DNA of 64,000 bases from an uncultured Algibacter sp. (GTDB taxonomy: Bacteria > Bacteroidota > Bacteroidia > Flavobacteriales > Flavobacteriaceae). Position numbers and translations under genes: made by a program. Under the pieces are notes generated by a model that had not been told where the DNA came from, searched no databases, and saw only the letters and a program-made list of their open reading frames with translations. The stretch is from positions 1 through 64,000 of the forward strand of contig NZ_CANLZX010000001.1 of assembly GCF_947495675.1 (NCBI RefSeq). The letters are read 5' to 3'. Below are positions 1-10,400 of the stretch, one piece after another; the first letter of the stretch is position 1; the number at the start of each line of letters is the position of its first letter.

Positions 1-470
1 TAGCTATAGTAGTATTATTAGTAGCTACATCGTGTAAAAAAAAGCAAGAATCTACACCTGTAACTAAGCAGGAAGTTGTTGAAGCTGTAGTAAAACAAGA
101 TATTAATGTTGAATATACGCCTGTTTACCTTAGCCCTAAAGCTAGACCTGTAGTTGTTGCATGGAAAGAGTACATAGATGTTCAAAACAAAGTATACGAA
201 CTTAAAAACACAGATACTGCAAAACTAGAAAAGCAATTAAACGATTTAGAGGGTTTAATGACTAAGCTTTTAAACTCTGAAACTCCAGCAAAACTACAAA
301 CACATTTGTTTGAAAGAAAATTAGACCTTTTAAGTGAATCTGTTACAGATTTAAGAGTTTTATTAGGTAAAGAAACTACAAAACTTGAAGATATTAAGAA
401 AGGTGTTAGTAAAATAATGCAAGGTTATGGTTCTTCTAAAAATCAAATTAATGCTATTTATGGAGGTTAA
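1..470 (+). CDS. Lipoprotein of unknown function (5' end outside window)
   Basis: The reading frame is open from base 3 to the stop at 468-470, so the gene starts before the window. The visible product begins inside a signal peptide: a hydrophobic run ending LVATSC gives a lipobox, with the Cys codon at 33-35, followed by a Lys-rich stretch. About 140 mature residues follow. They look largely alpha-helical and charged, with heptad-like Leu/Lys/Glu spacing in the second half, ending in NAIYGG. I do not recognise a family. The Met codon at 258 is internal, because in-frame coding and the lipobox lie upstream of it. The gene converges on the acyltransferase gene, with a strong shared hairpin between them. 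Confidence 0.7.
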   Translation, partial: AIVVLLVATSCKKKQESTPVTKQEVVEAVVKQDINVEYTPVYLSPKARPVVVAWKEYIDVQNKVYELKNTDTAKLEKQLNDLEGLMTKLLNSETPAKLQTHLFERKLDLLSESVTDLRVLLGKETTKLEDIKKGVSKIMQGYGSSKNQINAIYGG

Positions 471-504
471 AAAACCTTAATAAAAATAAAGCACCAAACA
501 ATTT

Positions 505-556
505 AAAGGGGATAATAATTGTATGTAATTACAATTATTATCCCCTTTATTATTTA
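505..556. terminator. Bidirectional intrinsic terminator
   Basis: A perfect 19-bp inverted repeat (505-523 against 530-548) with a 6-nt loop and a GGGGA/TCCCC core is followed by a T-rich tract. The reverse strand also has A/T-rich flanks. It lies between two convergent genes and probably stops transcription from both sides. Confidence 0.85.
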
Positions 557-568
557 ATTTTTATAATT

Positions 569-2566
569 TTAATTATCCATAAAATCTATTATGGCATCTT
601 CATAATGTTTTAAGACTTTCATTGTTCCATCAATCGATAAATGATCATTATCGCTATAATAAATTTCATTATTTGATTTCTCAACACAATCTTCTCCATC
701 ACACAAAGCATCAATTGGGTTTATAAACAACACATTATCTCTATTTTTAAAGTAATTTTCAATAGATTGATTGACTTCTTGGTTATAGGGATCTAATTCA
801 AAAGTATCTTCATTACTCATTAAGGCCTTTAAGTATTTTGGCTTCAACAATTTTTCAGAATATTTAATAGATTTAGGGTCTTTAACTGGGTTTTCGCCAA
901 AAATTATAACTTTTCTGTCTCCTACTTCTTTTAGTAATTTATCTATTTTTTCATAAACCTTATCATAAGATGCAATGCTTCTTTCAAAATACTCATATTC
1001 TCCAGTAGTTTCATTTAATACTTTACTACAGTATTTTTCCATATGCCACCAATAGCTAAATACTAAAACGCCTTTAGGATGCCTTCTCATACGCTCTACA
1101 GCGTCTTTTTTCTCTTTGTCTATAGTTTCTTGATTAACCCTAAAATTAATAAGCTCTGGCAATGCTAACGATCTTAAGTTAGTCATATGCACAAATTTGT
1201 TATGCTTTTTTACAAAAATTTCATTGATTGCAGAAGAGTATTGGCTAGCATGACTATCGCCATACCAAAACATATCTATAGATTCGCCTTTAAACGGTTT
1301 ATTTATTACACCAATTCTTTCATACCCATCCATTCCCCATTTTGGCAGCAAACTTTCACTTACACTATTATCTAATCGCCATTTCCAGCCTTCGGAATAA
1401 TTAATATTCATTCTTAGAGAATTAAATATTAAAATGAAAACAAGCAGCGCTAAAACAAACGTTTTATTTGCTCTTAAAGTATATTTTACTTTACCAAATC
1501 GCATTGGCTGTTCGTACTTATTATAAACAAATACTGAGATTACAAATGATACTACTAGAAGTGCCACTTGCTCTAAAACATTTAAATCATTTCCTGTAAT
1601 ATGCTTATAAAAAACAATAACTGGCCAATGAAACAAATACCAAGTGTAACTGGCTTTACCAATTAACTTTACTAATTTGTTTTTACTTAATACACTTAAA
1701 AATTTAGACGCCGGTGTAACAATTAATAAGCCCGCACCTAAACATGGTATTATATTTAAACTACTTAAATAAACGGTATTTTTGTCGAAATAAAAGACCG
1801 AAAAAAGAATAAGAAAAAAGCCAATAATATTTAAGCTCGTTTTTACTAATTCTTGCTTGAGCTTAATAGCAGGTAAAAATGCTAAACTTGCACCAATTAA
1901 AAATTCGTAAATTCTAAACGGCAATAAGTAAAATTGAATAGAATCTGTACGAGATGATAATTCACTATCACTAATAAATATACTTATAATGCTATCTGAA
2001 AGTCCGTTTTCTGAAACATAAAGCGTTAAACTAAAACTTAGCACTAGAATTAATAGTGTTAAAAATATTCGTTTTATACCCGAGAAGAACTTCATTATTA
2101 TGAGCAAAGTAATTGGCCAAATCAAATAAAATTGTTCTTCAACACCTAAAGACCATGTGTGTAATAACGGTTTTAAATGCGAAGAGGTATCAAAATAACC
2201 CGACTCGCTTAAAAAATGAAAATTTGACAATGCCACCGATGAGTAAAACATTGAATCAATAAAACTCATAAAATCTGAAGGCGATAAAACAAGAAATCCA
2301 AACCCGAAAGAAAGAATAAGCACCAAAAAAAGTGATGGTAAAAGCCTTCTTATTCTTCTTCTATAAAAATTTTGAAAACTAATTGTATTGGTTGTTTCAT
2401 ACTCTTTTTTAATTGTTTTGGTAATTAAATAACCACTAACAACAAAAAACACATCTACACCAAGAAAACCTCCTGAAAAAAGTGATATGTCTAAATGAAA
2501 GAATATTACCAATAATACGGCAAGTGCTCGTATAGCGTCTAGATGTTCAATATATTTTATTTTCAT
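569..2566 (-). CDS. Acyltransferase-3 / SGNH O-acetylase of surface polysaccharide
   Basis: This is a 665-aa membrane O-acyltransferase of the OafA/YrhL type, which moves acetyl groups across the inner membrane onto sugars such as O-antigen. Residues about 1-370 form the acyltransferase-3 domain with about ten hydrophobic helices. The N-terminal IEHLDAIRALAVLLVIFFH motif, including the conserved RA and FFH, is typical. The C-terminal about 260 residues form a periplasmic SGNH hydrolase-like domain with GDSHAS near residue 436 and NDHLS near 640, giving the Ser and Asp/His elements. It is the last gene of the minus-strand polysaccharide operon and ends at a bidirectional terminator. The acceptor sugar, perhaps rhamnose or fucose, is inferred from the neighbours. 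Confidence 0.9.
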   Translation of the reverse strand: MKIKYIEHLDAIRALAVLLVIFFHLDISLFSGGFLGVDVFFVVSGYLITKTIKKEYETTNTISFQNFYRRRIRRLLPSLFLVLILSFGFGFLVLSPSDFMSFIDSMFYSSVALSNFHFLSESGYFDTSSHLKPLLHTWSLGVEEQFYLIWPITLLIIMKFFSGIKRIFLTLLILVLSFSLTLYVSENGLSDSIISIFISDSELSSRTDSIQFYLLPFRIYEFLIGASLAFLPAIKLKQELVKTSLNIIGFFLILFSVFYFDKNTVYLSSLNIIPCLGAGLLIVTPASKFLSVLSKNKLVKLIGKASYTWYLFHWPVIVFYKHITGNDLNVLEQVALLVVSFVISVFVYNKYEQPMRFGKVKYTLRANKTFVLALLVFILIFNSLRMNINYSEGWKWRLDNSVSESLLPKWGMDGYERIGVINKPFKGESIDMFWYGDSHASQYSSAINEIFVKKHNKFVHMTNLRSLALPELINFRVNQETIDKEKKDAVERMRRHPKGVLVFSYWWHMEKYCSKVLNETTGEYEYFERSIASYDKVYEKIDKLLKEVGDRKVIIFGENPVKDPKSIKYSEKLLKPKYLKALMSNEDTFELDPYNQEVNQSIENYFKNRDNVLFINPIDALCDGEDCVEKSNNEIYYSDNDHLSIDGTMKVLKHYEDAIIDFMDN

Positions 2567-2597
2567 TTAAATTGTATTTATATTAAAAAAAGTAGAT

Positions 2598-3872
2598 TTA
2601 GCGTAATAAATAATAGATTGATAATAATTGTTTTTTTATTAGAGGTCTTGTGTCTTTAAAAAAGAAATTTGAAAAGAAAGACGATACAGAATAGGAAATA
2701 AGTGTTGCCCAAGCAGCACCCGCAATACCGTATCTTGGTATTAATAAAAAATTAAGAATTAAATTTGTAGCTAGCCCCATTAATTCGCGTTTAAAAATAA
2801 TGTCTTGCCTATTTATTTTCAATATATATTTACTACTTGTTACTAACAAGCTCATTAAAATAATACTCCAAGCATGAATTTTTAAAATTTCTGAGGCATA
2901 TATATATTCATTTCCATACATAACTTCAATAATTGTATCTGAAAATGTGGTAATTAATAATACACATAGTAATGCGAGAATTAAAACTATAGCAAACATT
3001 TGATAAAGCAACTTATCTATATCTACTTTAGTTAACGCTTTCATTATTTTAGGAAAAAATACATTTGAAATAATAACAGGTACGGCATATAAAAATTCTG
3101 AAATCCTTGCTGAAGCGGCATAAATACCAACATCGTTATTATTAGTAAGTGATGCAATAAAAAGCTGATCGATTTTTAGGTATAACGTAGTTGTTATTGC
3201 AGCCAACATTAAAGGAAACCCCTCTTTAAGAAGTGAAGGTGTTATTTTTTTTCTAATGTATGTTGATGGTAACTTTAATTTATGTTCTTCTTTAATTCTA
3301 ATCAAAGTAAAAAATAAAACATATTCTAATAAAACTAGTAAAGCGAAATAAACGATATTTAACTCCCAATGTATGGCTAAAAGTTTTAAAATAAAGAAGA
3401 TGGTTAAAGAAATACTTCTCGCAATAACCGTCTTTCTATTTTCAAGATTAGCCTCATTTTTTTGGACGTAAATATTTGAGTTTAATACTATTTGCGAACT
3501 AAATAGTAATACAATAACAAGTATTAAATCGCTATTAAAATTAATATTTACTATGGCGTATGCTACAAATAGAATAATAGCTGTTATTATGCCAGTAAAG
3601 AGTCTTAGATAAAAAGATAAGGATAATACTTTGTCTGCTATAAGCGGATTTTTTTTTAACCGCTTAACTATAATATAATTTAAACCTAAAGATGCAACTG
3701 CGGGTAATAATGACCCAAAGGAAATGATATAATTCCAGATACCAAATGTTGAAGCGCCAAAATAGGTTGCCATTTTAGCATAGATATACAAGGTAAGTAG
3801 GGCGCCATAACCTTTGTCTAAAAAAAGCCAAAAAATGTTACTAAAAACTGGATTTTTAATTAGCTTTTTCAT
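2598..3872 (-). CDS. Wzx-type lipid-linked oligosaccharide flippase
   Basis: This 424-aa polytopic protein has about 12-14 predicted membrane helices and almost no large soluble parts. The N-terminus (NIFWLFLDKGYGALLTLYIYA) and the central GIYAASARISEFLYAVP segment are characteristic of the polysaccharide biosynthesis/MATE-like flippases (Wzx, RfbX). It should move the undecaprenyl-linked repeat unit to the periplasmic face. It sits between fcl and the O-acetylase in the same direction, 22 bases after fcl, consistent with an O-antigen or capsule operon. No Wzy polymerase is present in the window. Confidence 0.87.
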   Translation of the reverse strand: MKKLIKNPVFSNIFWLFLDKGYGALLTLYIYAKMATYFGASTFGIWNYIISFGSLLPAVASLGLNYIIVKRLKKNPLIADKVLSLSFYLRLFTGIITAIILFVAYAIVNINFNSDLILVIVLLFSSQIVLNSNIYVQKNEANLENRKTVIARSISLTIFFILKLLAIHWELNIVYFALLVLLEYVLFFTLIRIKEEHKLKLPSTYIRKKITPSLLKEGFPLMLAAITTTLYLKIDQLFIASLTNNNDVGIYAASARISEFLYAVPVIISNVFFPKIMKALTKVDIDKLLYQMFAIVLILALLCVLLITTFSDTIIEVMYGNEYIYASEILKIHAWSIILMSLLVTSSKYILKINRQDIIFKRELMGLATNLILNFLLIPRYGIAGAAWATLISYSVSSFFSNFFFKDTRPLIKKQLLSIYYLLR

Positions 3873-3894
3873 TTATAGAATAAAGAAAGACTTA

Positions 3895-4950
3895 CTACGC
3901 TTTAGAATTAATTGTATACCAATCATATAACTTTTTAACACCCTCAACTAATTCAACTTTATGTTTCCAACCTAGGTTATTAAGTTTGCTAACATTAGTC
4001 AATTTACGCATCGTTCCATCTGGCTTTTCGGTATTAAAAACTAAATCTCCTTTAAAACCAACAATTTCTTTTATAATTTCGGCTAACTCTTTAATAGAAA
4101 CGTCTTTACCTGTGCCAATATTTATATGGGTATTTCTAATTTCTTTTTCGCCCTCAGAATATGTATCTGAAAAATCTCGGTTTTCCATTATAAATACACA
4201 AGCATCTGCCATATCTTCACTCCAAAGAAATTCTCTTTTAGGTTTGCCAGAACCCCATATTTCAACACTATTTTTAGAAACACCAAAAGATTTTAAATAC
4301 GTTTCAGCTTCTTCAACAGTATCTACTCCAAGATTATTTAGTACCTCATCGTTTTTAGATTCTGATAATAATTTTGCTAAATATATTTTTCTAATCAATG
4401 CTGGTAATACATGCGATTTTTCTAAATCGAAATTATCATTAGGACCATACAAATTTGTAGGCATTACCGAAATAAAGTTTGTACCGTATTGCAAATTATA
4501 ACTTTCACACATTTTAATACCAGCAATTTTAGCAATAGCATAAGGCTCGTTGGTATACTCTAGAGTGTCTGTTAATAAGCTATCCTCTTTCATGGGTTGA
4601 GGTGCATTTTTAGGATAAATACAAGTGCTTCCTAAAAACAATAACTTTTTTACTTTATTAATATGGCTTTGATGAATCACATTATTCTGAATCATCATAT
4701 TTTCATAAATAAAATCTGCCCTATATACATTATTAGCTACAATTCCACCCACTTTAGCTGCGGCCAGAAAAACATATTCGGGTTTTTCTAATTTAAAAAA
4801 CTCAGCAACATCCAATTGATTTGCTAAATCTAACTCTTTATGAGTTCGTGTAATAATATTAGAATATCCTTTGTTTTTAAGGTTTTCTAATATGGCGCTT
4901 CCAACTAAGCCCCTGTGGCCTGCAAGATAGATTTTGGCATTCTTATCCAT
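3895..4950 (-). CDS. fcl: GDP-L-fucose synthase
   Basis: This is an NADPH-dependent epimerase-reductase turning GDP-4-keto-6-deoxymannose into GDP-L-fucose. The 351-aa product is a short-chain dehydrogenase with the Rossmann motif GHRGLVGSA at about residues 12-20 and the catalytic YAIAK near residue 137. GSTCIYP and [11 protein letters not shown] are typical of WcaG/Fcl. At 351 residues it is longer than the approx. 315 of E. coli because of an insertion around residues 200-225, which is frequent in Bacteroidota. It follows gmd by 5 bases, so the two steps of GDP-fucose synthesis are co-transcribed. Confidence 0.96.
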   Translation of the reverse strand: MDKNAKIYLAGHRGLVGSAILENLKNKGYSNIITRTHKELDLANQLDVAEFFKLEKPEYVFLAAAKVGGIVANNVYRADFIYENMMIQNNVIHQSHINKVKKLLFLGSTCIYPKNAPQPMKEDSLLTDTLEYTNEPYAIAKIAGIKMCESYNLQYGTNFISVMPTNLYGPNDNFDLEKSHVLPALIRKIYLAKLLSESKNDEVLNNLGVDTVEEAETYLKSFGVSKNSVEIWGSGKPKREFLWSEDMADACVFIMENRDFSDTYSEGEKEIRNTHINIGTGKDVSIKELAEIIKEIVGFKGDLVFNTEKPDGTMRKLTNVSKLNNLGWKHKVELVEGVKKLYDWYTINSKA

Positions 4951-4955
4951 AAAGT

Positions 4956-6074
4956 TTATTCGAAGTAATTCATGATTTTATAACCACCTTCTTTAAGATA
5001 GCTATCTTTTTCCATCAATGTTATATCGCTTGTCATCATATCGTCTACTAAAGCCTGTAAATCGTATTTAGGTACCCATCCTAATTTTTCTTTAGCTTTG
5101 GTAGCATCACCTATAAGTAATTCAACTTCGGTTGGTCTAAAGTATTTTGGATCTACAGCAACAACTTCTTTACCAATTTCTAATTGATATTTTTCATTGT
5201 TACAACTTTTTATATAACCTTTTTCTTCTTCGCCAGTTCCTTTAAACTCTAATTCTACACCAACATGAGCAAAACACATTTTCACAAAATCTCTAACGGT
5301 AGTAGTTTTGTTAGTTGCAATTACCCAATCTTCTGCTTGGTCTGCCTGAAGAATCATCCACATCATTCTTACATAATCTTTAGCGTGCCCCCAATCTCTT
5401 TGAGCATCAAGATTACCTAAATAAATTTTTTCTTGTAAGCCCAAAGCAATTTTTGATGTTGCTCTAGTAATTTTTCGAGTAACAAAAGTTTCTCCTCGAA
5501 TTGGAGATTCATGGTTAAACAAAATTCCGTTACAAGCAAACATGCCATAAGCTTCTCTATAATTTACTGTAATCCAGTATGCGTACATTTTTGCAACCGC
5601 ATAAGGACTTCTTGGGTAAAAGGGTGTTGTTTCTGTTTGAGGTACCTCTTGTACCTTACCATATAACTCTGAAGTAGATGCTTGGTATATTCTTGTTTTC
5701 TTTTCAAGACCTAATAGCCTTAATGCTTCTAATAACCTTAAAGTACCTATACCATCTGCATTGGCTGTATATTCTGGCATTTCAAAAGACACGTGTACAT
5801 GACTCATTGCAGCAAGATTGTAAATTTCATCTGGCTGTACCTCTTGAATAATTCTTGTTAAATTTGTACTATCTGTTAAATCGCCGTAGTGCAAGAAAAA
5901 ATTTCGATTATCTACATGAGGATCTTGGTATAAATGATCTATCCTATCTGTATTAAATAAAGAAGAACGTCTTTTTACTCCATGTACTTCATATCCTTTT
6001 TTTAGAAGAAATTCGCTTAAATAAGCTCCATCTTGTCCAGTTACTCCTGTAATTAATGCTACTTTTTTCTGCAT
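4956..6074 (-). CDS. gmd: GDP-mannose 4,6-dehydratase
   Basis: It catalyses GDP-mannose to GDP-4-keto-6-deoxymannose, the first committed step to GDP-L-fucose. The 372-aa protein has the NADP-binding [15 protein letters not shown] motif at residues 9-23, the following VKRRSS, catalytic YAVAK near residue 157, and the diagnostic [17 protein letters not shown] and [11 protein letters not shown] segments. Length and motifs match the family closely. It lies 5 bases upstream of fcl and 37 bases downstream of the shortened rfbD. Confidence 0.97.
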   Translation of the reverse strand: MQKKVALITGVTGQDGAYLSEFLLKKGYEVHGVKRRSSLFNTDRIDHLYQDPHVDNRNFFLHYGDLTDSTNLTRIIQEVQPDEIYNLAAMSHVHVSFEMPEYTANADGIGTLRLLEALRLLGLEKKTRIYQASTSELYGKVQEVPQTETTPFYPRSPYAVAKMYAYWITVNYREAYGMFACNGILFNHESPIRGETFVTRKITRATSKIALGLQEKIYLGNLDAQRDWGHAKDYVRMMWMILQADQAEDWVIATNKTTTVRDFVKMCFAHVGVELEFKGTGEEEKGYIKSCNNEKYQLEIGKEVVAVDPKYFRPTEVELLIGDATKAKEKLGWVPKYDLQALVDDMMTSDITLMEKDSYLKEGGYKIMNYFE

Positions 6075-6111
6075 ATTAATTGGTCTTGTTTTAAATTAAT
6101 ACCTTGTTTAT

Positions 6112-6897
6112 TCAATTCTTTAAAACCGAACTTTTAGGTCGTCTTGCAAAAGTACAATAATTGTTTACTTTAACAAGATTAATATTATGAGTCAGGTTGT
6201 TTTCTATTAATATTTGTTCGGCAAAATCATACCAAGTCATTTCTTTTTCATCGCAAAAATGAAAAACTCCATAATCTAATCGATTTTCGTGTATCAATGT
6301 AATAATAAATTTTGATAAATTTATTGTGTCTGTTGGGCATCCTTTTTGCTCTGTAGTTATTGATAATTGTTTCTCGGTTTTAGCTTTCTTTAAAATTGTC
6401 TTGTAAAAATTATTTCCATACTTTTTACTATATAACCAAGATGTTCTTATAATAAAAAATTTAGTTAACGTGTTTTGAATATGCTTTTCTCCTAAAAGTT
6501 TAGATTTGCCATATTCATTAATTGGGTTGGTTTTATCGCCTACAACATAAGCAGTTTCCTTTTCCCCATCAAAAACATAATCTGTAGAAATATGGATTAA
6601 TACAACATTATTCTTCTTACATATTTGAGCTAAATTTTGCACTCCGTTAGCATTAATTTTATGAGCTATTTCGGGGGTTTTTTCAGCTTGTTCAACATTT
6701 GTGTATGCTGCACAGTTTATACAATAATCAATTCTATTATTACTAAAAAACGTATTTAGTTCTGCTTTATTTGTAATATCTAATTCTGTTTTAGAAACAA
6801 AAACAAAATCTAAACCAATCTCGTTCTCTTTATATAGTTCTTTAATGGTTTGGCCTAATTGACCATTAGCACCTGTAACTAAAACTTTTTTAATCAT
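6112..6897 (-). CDS. rfbD: dTDP-4-dehydrorhamnose reductase, C-terminus short
   Basis: This enzyme makes the last step of dTDP-L-rhamnose synthesis. It has the Rossmann motif GANGQLGQTI near residue 8, the catalytic YGKSK near 128-132, STDYVFDG and a C-terminal ARRPKSSVL motif. Family members usually continue about 20-30 residues after this RRPxxSVL motif. Here the frame stops two codons later (261 aa). The +1 frame stays open up to the gmd start, which could point to a frameshift, but its translation is not clearly RmlD-like. The ATG overlaps the TGA of rfbC (ATGA), so the genes are translationally coupled. Confidence 0.92.
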   Translation of the reverse strand: MIKKVLVTGANGQLGQTIKELYKENEIGLDFVFVSKTELDITNKAELNTFFSNNRIDYCINCAAYTNVEQAEKTPEIAHKINANGVQNLAQICKKNNVVLIHISTDYVFDGEKETAYVVGDKTNPINEYGKSKLLGEKHIQNTLTKFFIIRTSWLYSKKYGNNFYKTILKKAKTEKQLSITTEQKGCPTDTINLSKFIITLIHENRLDYGVFHFCDEKEMTWYDFAEQILIENNLTHNINLVKVNNYCTFARRPKSSVLKN

Positions 6898-7439
6898 TTA
6901 AATACGTTTTTAAACGTTAACAGGTTTTTATCTTTTTCAGATACTATCATTTTATCTTCAGGAAAACCCCAATCTATATTTAAATATTCATCGTTGAAGA
7001 TGATTCCAGATTCTGAAGATTTATCATAATAATTATCGCACTTATAAGAAAATATAGTGTCATTTTCTAAAACTATAAACCCGTGAGCGAAACCTCTTGG
7101 CACATATAGTTGTTGCTTATTTATGCCATCCAAAAGAATAGAAAAATGTTTTCCGAATGTTAAAGAATTTTTTCTGAGATCTACACATACATCCAAAACT
7201 TTCCCACTTATAACTTGTACAAGTTTTGCCTGTGCACTATCACCTTCTTGAAAATGTAATCCTCTTAAGACACCTTTAGATGACTTTGATAAATTATCTT
7301 GAACAAAATTAGTTTTAATGCCTGTTTCTTTTGAAAAGACTTTTTGATTGAAAGTTTCTAAAAAATAACCTCTTTCATCATTAAAAACTTTAGGGGTAAT
7401 AACAAAGCACCCTTTTAAATATGTTTCTTCAACTTTCAT
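6894..7439 (-). CDS. rfbC: dTDP-4-dehydrorhamnose 3,5-epimerase
   Basis: This is a 181-aa cupin enzyme converting dTDP-4-keto-6-deoxyglucose to the L-rhamnose-configured 4-keto sugar. RGLHFQ near residue 60 carries the catalytic His. FVQDNLSKSSKGVLRG, VDLRKNSLTFGK and VPRGFAHGF are family signatures. Length is normal. It overlaps rfbD by four bases and follows rfbA by five, within the rfbB-A-C-D block. Confidence 0.96.
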   Translation of the reverse strand: MKVEETYLKGCFVITPKVFNDERGYFLETFNQKVFSKETGIKTNFVQDNLSKSSKGVLRGLHFQEGDSAQAKLVQVISGKVLDVCVDLRKNSLTFGKHFSILLDGINKQQLYVPRGFAHGFIVLENDTIFSYKCDNYYDKSSESGIIFNDEYLNIDWGFPEDKMIVSEKDKNLLTFKNVFK

Positions 7440-7444
7440 TATTA

Positions 7445-8302
7445 TTAGATTAATTGTTGAAGGTATTGCCCATAACCACTCTTTAATAAAGGTTGTGCTA
7501 ACTTAATTAATTGTGTTTTATTAATGTAGCCCATTTTGTATGCTATTTCTTCAATACAACCAATTTTTTGACCTTGTCGTTCTTCAATAACCTGAACAAA
7601 TTGTGATGCTTGCATTAATGATGCAAATGTGCCTGTATCTAACCAAGCTGTGCCTTTATCTAAGATCTGTACATTAAGGTTCTCATTATTTAAATACACT
7701 TTATTAACATCTGTTATTTCAAGTTCTCCCCTATCACTAGGTTTAATGTTTTTAGCTATATCAACTACTGTATTATCATAAAAGTATATTCCTGGTACTG
7801 CAAAATTAGATTTTGGTTTATTTGGTTTTTCTTCAATAGAAATTGCTTTATTGTTTTCATCAAACTCTACAACACCATAGCGATTAGGGTCTTGTACATG
7901 ATAAGCAAATATTACGCCTCCATGAGGGTTTATGTTACTTTGTAGTGTTTTATCTAAACCTGACCCATAAAATATATTATCTCCTAAGATTAAAGCGACA
8001 CTTTCTTTTCCTATAAATTTTTCTCCTATTATAAAGGCCTCTGCTAACCCTTTTGGCTCTTCTTGAATAGCATATTCGAACGTACAGCCATAATTATTTC
8101 CGTTTCCTAGAAGGGCTTTAAACCTTGGCAAATCGTTTGATGTGGAAATTATTAAAACCTCTCTTATGCCTGCGGATAATAGTGTTGTTAATGGATAATA
8201 TATCATTGGTTTATCGTAAACAGGCATAAGTTGTTTACTTACCACTTTTGTAAGTGGGTACAACCTTGTTCCTGATCCTCCTGCTAATATGATGCCTTTC
8301 AT
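7445..8302 (-). CDS. rfbA: Glucose-1-phosphate thymidylyltransferase
   Basis: It forms dTDP-glucose from dTTP and glucose-1-phosphate, the entry step to dTDP-L-rhamnose. The 285-aa nucleotidyltransferase has the N-terminal [11 protein letters not shown] signature, [24 protein letters not shown] and the EEKP segment of RmlA. Length is typical. The ATG overlaps the stop of rfbB (ATGA). Confidence 0.97.
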   Translation of the reverse strand: MKGIILAGGSGTRLYPLTKVVSKQLMPVYDKPMIYYPLTTLLSAGIREVLIISTSNDLPRFKALLGNGNNYGCTFEYAIQEEPKGLAEAFIIGEKFIGKESVALILGDNIFYGSGLDKTLQSNINPHGGVIFAYHVQDPNRYGVVEFDENNKAISIEEKPNKPKSNFAVPGIYFYDNTVVDIAKNIKPSDRGELEITDVNKVYLNNENLNVQILDKGTAWLDTGTFASLMQASQFVQVIEERQGQKIGCIEEIAYKMGYINKTQLIKLAQPLLKSGYGQYLQQLI

Positions 8303-9309
8303 AATCCCTGATATTTTTTAATATACCAATCTATAGTTTTTTTAATTCCGGTTTCAAAGTTTTCTTTTGCTTGCCACGCTAATTCTTCTTCAATTTTTGT
8401 TGCATCTATGGCATATCTATAATCATGACCTGGCCTATCTTTTACAAAAGTAATTTGATTTTTATAAGATTTGCTTTGGGGCAATAAATTATCTAATATT
8501 TCACATATTGTATTTGCTATATGTAAATTATTTCGTTCGTTTTTACCTCCAATGTTATATGTTTCACCAGATATACCTTTGTTAAATGCTAGTTCTATCC
8601 CCTTACAATGATCTTCAACATACAACCAATCTCGTATGTTTTTACCATCTCCATATATAGGAATGTTATCGCCTTTTAAAGCTTTTCTTATGATAGTTGG
8701 AATTAATTTCTCGTCATGTTGTTTGGGCCCATAATTATTAGAGCAATTAGTGGTTACAACATTTAATCCATAAGTATGAAAGTAACTCCTTGCAATAAAA
8801 TCTGATGATGCCTTTGAAGCACTATATGGGCTGTTGGGCGCATAAGGTGTTTGTTCTGTGAACAATCCTTGGTCACCTAAAGTTCCATAAACCTCATCTG
8901 TTGATATATGTAGAAATCTTGATTGTACATGTTCTTCTTTAACTTGATGTGGTGATTCCATCCAATGGTTTTTTGCTACATCAAGTAAATTAAAGGTTCC
9001 TAGAACATTTGTATTGATAAACTCGTTTGGTGAAATAATTGAATTATCAACATGTGATTCAGCAGCAAAATGAATTACACCCCTAAAATTGTATTCTTTA
9101 AATAAGCTTTCAATTAAAGCTCTATCACAAATATCGCCTTTTATAAAAGTATAATTTTTGTGTTGATTTATTTCTTTTAAATTAGAAAGCTCACCTGCAT
9201 AAGTGAGCTTATCAATATTTACAATTTTAACAAGTGGATTTTTTTCTAGAAAGTAAACTATGTAATTAGAGCCTATAAAACCAGCCCCACCTGTTATTAA
9301 AATAGTCAT
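8299..9309 (-). CDS. rfbB: dTDP-glucose 4,6-dehydratase
   Basis: It converts dTDP-glucose to dTDP-4-keto-6-deoxyglucose. The 336-aa extended short-chain dehydrogenase shows GGAGFIGSN at the N-terminus, [18 protein letters not shown], catalytic YSASK near residue 161 and [14 protein letters not shown]. Its start overlaps the stop of the upstream Wzz-like gene by one base (TAATG), and its own stop overlaps rfbA. Confidence 0.97.
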   Translation of the reverse strand: MTILITGGAGFIGSNYIVYFLEKNPLVKIVNIDKLTYAGELSNLKEINQHKNYTFIKGDICDRALIESLFKEYNFRGVIHFAAESHVDNSIISPNEFINTNVLGTFNLLDVAKNHWMESPHQVKEEHVQSRFLHISTDEVYGTLGDQGLFTEQTPYAPNSPYSASKASSDFIARSYFHTYGLNVVTTNCSNNYGPKQHDEKLIPTIIRKALKGDNIPIYGDGKNIRDWLYVEDHCKGIELAFNKGISGETYNIGGKNERNNLHIANTICEILDNLLPQSKSYKNQITFVKDRPGHDYRYAIDATKIEEELAWQAKENFETGIKKTIDWYIKKYQGL

Positions 9310-10391
9310 TACTCTTGTTTATTTATTATTTTATCTTGATCAGACAAGTATTTTCCTAGTCCATAAAGTATAAACCCAAAGAACGTAATTAGGAAAAAGA
9401 TAATTGGTAATCTAACCTTCATTTTATCTGTCCATTTTGAAATATCATAACCTGCATCTGGGAATTCTGATATAACATTAACTACATTTTCATTTTTTAC
9501 TAAATTTACATTTATTTGTCTTTTTAAAGATTCTAGGTTAGACTTTTTAGCTAACAACTCAGATTCATTAACAATCAACTGGCTTTGTTTAGCATTGCCC
9601 ATATATAAATTAGTACCAGATCCAGGAATTGGTTCTTTATTTGATTCGTTTTTACGAATTTTTAAATATTCGGCTGCCAAAGAATCTATTTCCCTTTTTT
9701 CGTTTTCAATAGTTTCTTTTTGACTATTATAATTTAACCTTTCAACCCTTTTTAATTCATTTAAGTAAGCGTTATTAGAAATTGCTTTAACAAAATTATC
9801 ATTTAGTTTTTTGAAAATAAATTTATTGGTAGATGCTACTCCAATTTTATGTCTTTTAAAACTAAAATAATCTAAAGATGCAATATAATCATCATACAAA
9901 TATTCTTCTCTACTTAATGAATCTAGGCCTTTTTTAAAATCAACAAACATTTTAATTCGATCATTTTCATCAATATCTGGCTCTAAATATATACCTCTTA
10001 TAGTGGCAGCATCTTCAACACTTATGTTTAACTTTCTTGCCAATTCTATTGAATCATTATCAACATAAGCTAATTGATGAAGATATTTTAAGTTTTCATA
10101 TACTTGATGAGCAGAGTCAAAATTTGTTTCAATAAAAGAGTTAGCGCCATAAATATTATCTGCTGTTTTATCTAAAAAAACACCTAATCCAAGACCTAAA
10201 AATCCAGCTATTGCATACCATTTGATTCTATTGTATACGTGAATTAAAAACATTAATAAAACTTTAAAAATGCCTTTAAAAATTGATGCAATGAAATTAA
10301 AAAACTTTTGAAACGCATTTCCTATTAGGTTAAACAAATGCCCTAAATCTACTTCGTCTGAAAATGGTTGCTGTGATGAATTTTTACTCAT
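9309..10391 (-). CDS. Wzz-like polysaccharide chain-length / co-polymerase protein
   Basis: This 360-aa inner-membrane protein has hydrophobic segments near residues 36-75, where an amphipathic stretch precedes GFLGLGLGVFL, and near 327-348 close to the C-terminus. Between them lies a charged, mostly helical periplasmic region with a coiled coil around residues 205-300. This two-membrane-segment topology is that of Wzz/PCP chain-length regulators. The C-terminal segment (FFLITFFGFILYGLGKYL) resembles the end of Bacteroidota Wzz-like proteins. It sits directly upstream of the rhamnose genes, which supports the role, but sequence similarity to classical Wzz is weak. Confidence 0.65.
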   Translation of the reverse strand: MSKNSSQQPFSDEVDLGHLFNLIGNAFQKFFNFIASIFKGIFKVLLMFLIHVYNRIKWYAIAGFLGLGLGVFLDKTADNIYGANSFIETNFDSAHQVYENLKYLHQLAYVDNDSIELARKLNISVEDAATIRGIYLEPDIDENDRIKMFVDFKKGLDSLSREEYLYDDYIASLDYFSFKRHKIGVASTNKFIFKKLNDNFVKAISNNAYLNELKRVERLNYNSQKETIENEKREIDSLAAEYLKIRKNESNKEPIPGSGTNLYMGNAKQSQLIVNESELLAKKSNLESLKRQINVNLVKNENVVNVISEFPDAGYDISKWTDKMKVRLPIIFFLITFFGFILYGLGKYLSDQDKIINKQE

Positions 10392-10400
10392 TTTTGTGAA

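Noticed and set aside
258-470. Start of the first gene at ATG 258
   Set aside because: The frame upstream of 258 is open to the window edge and encodes a lipobox, so this Met is internal to a partial lipoprotein gene.
3986-4501. 171-codon plus-strand ORF antisense to fcl
   Set aside because: It lies wholly inside the well-supported fcl coding sequence and its translation (Ser/Pro/Phe-rich) looks like a shadow frame.
6075-6111. Frameshift in rfbD as certain fact
   Set aside because: The +1 frame is open, but its translation does not clearly match the RfbD C-terminus, so I report only an unusual length.
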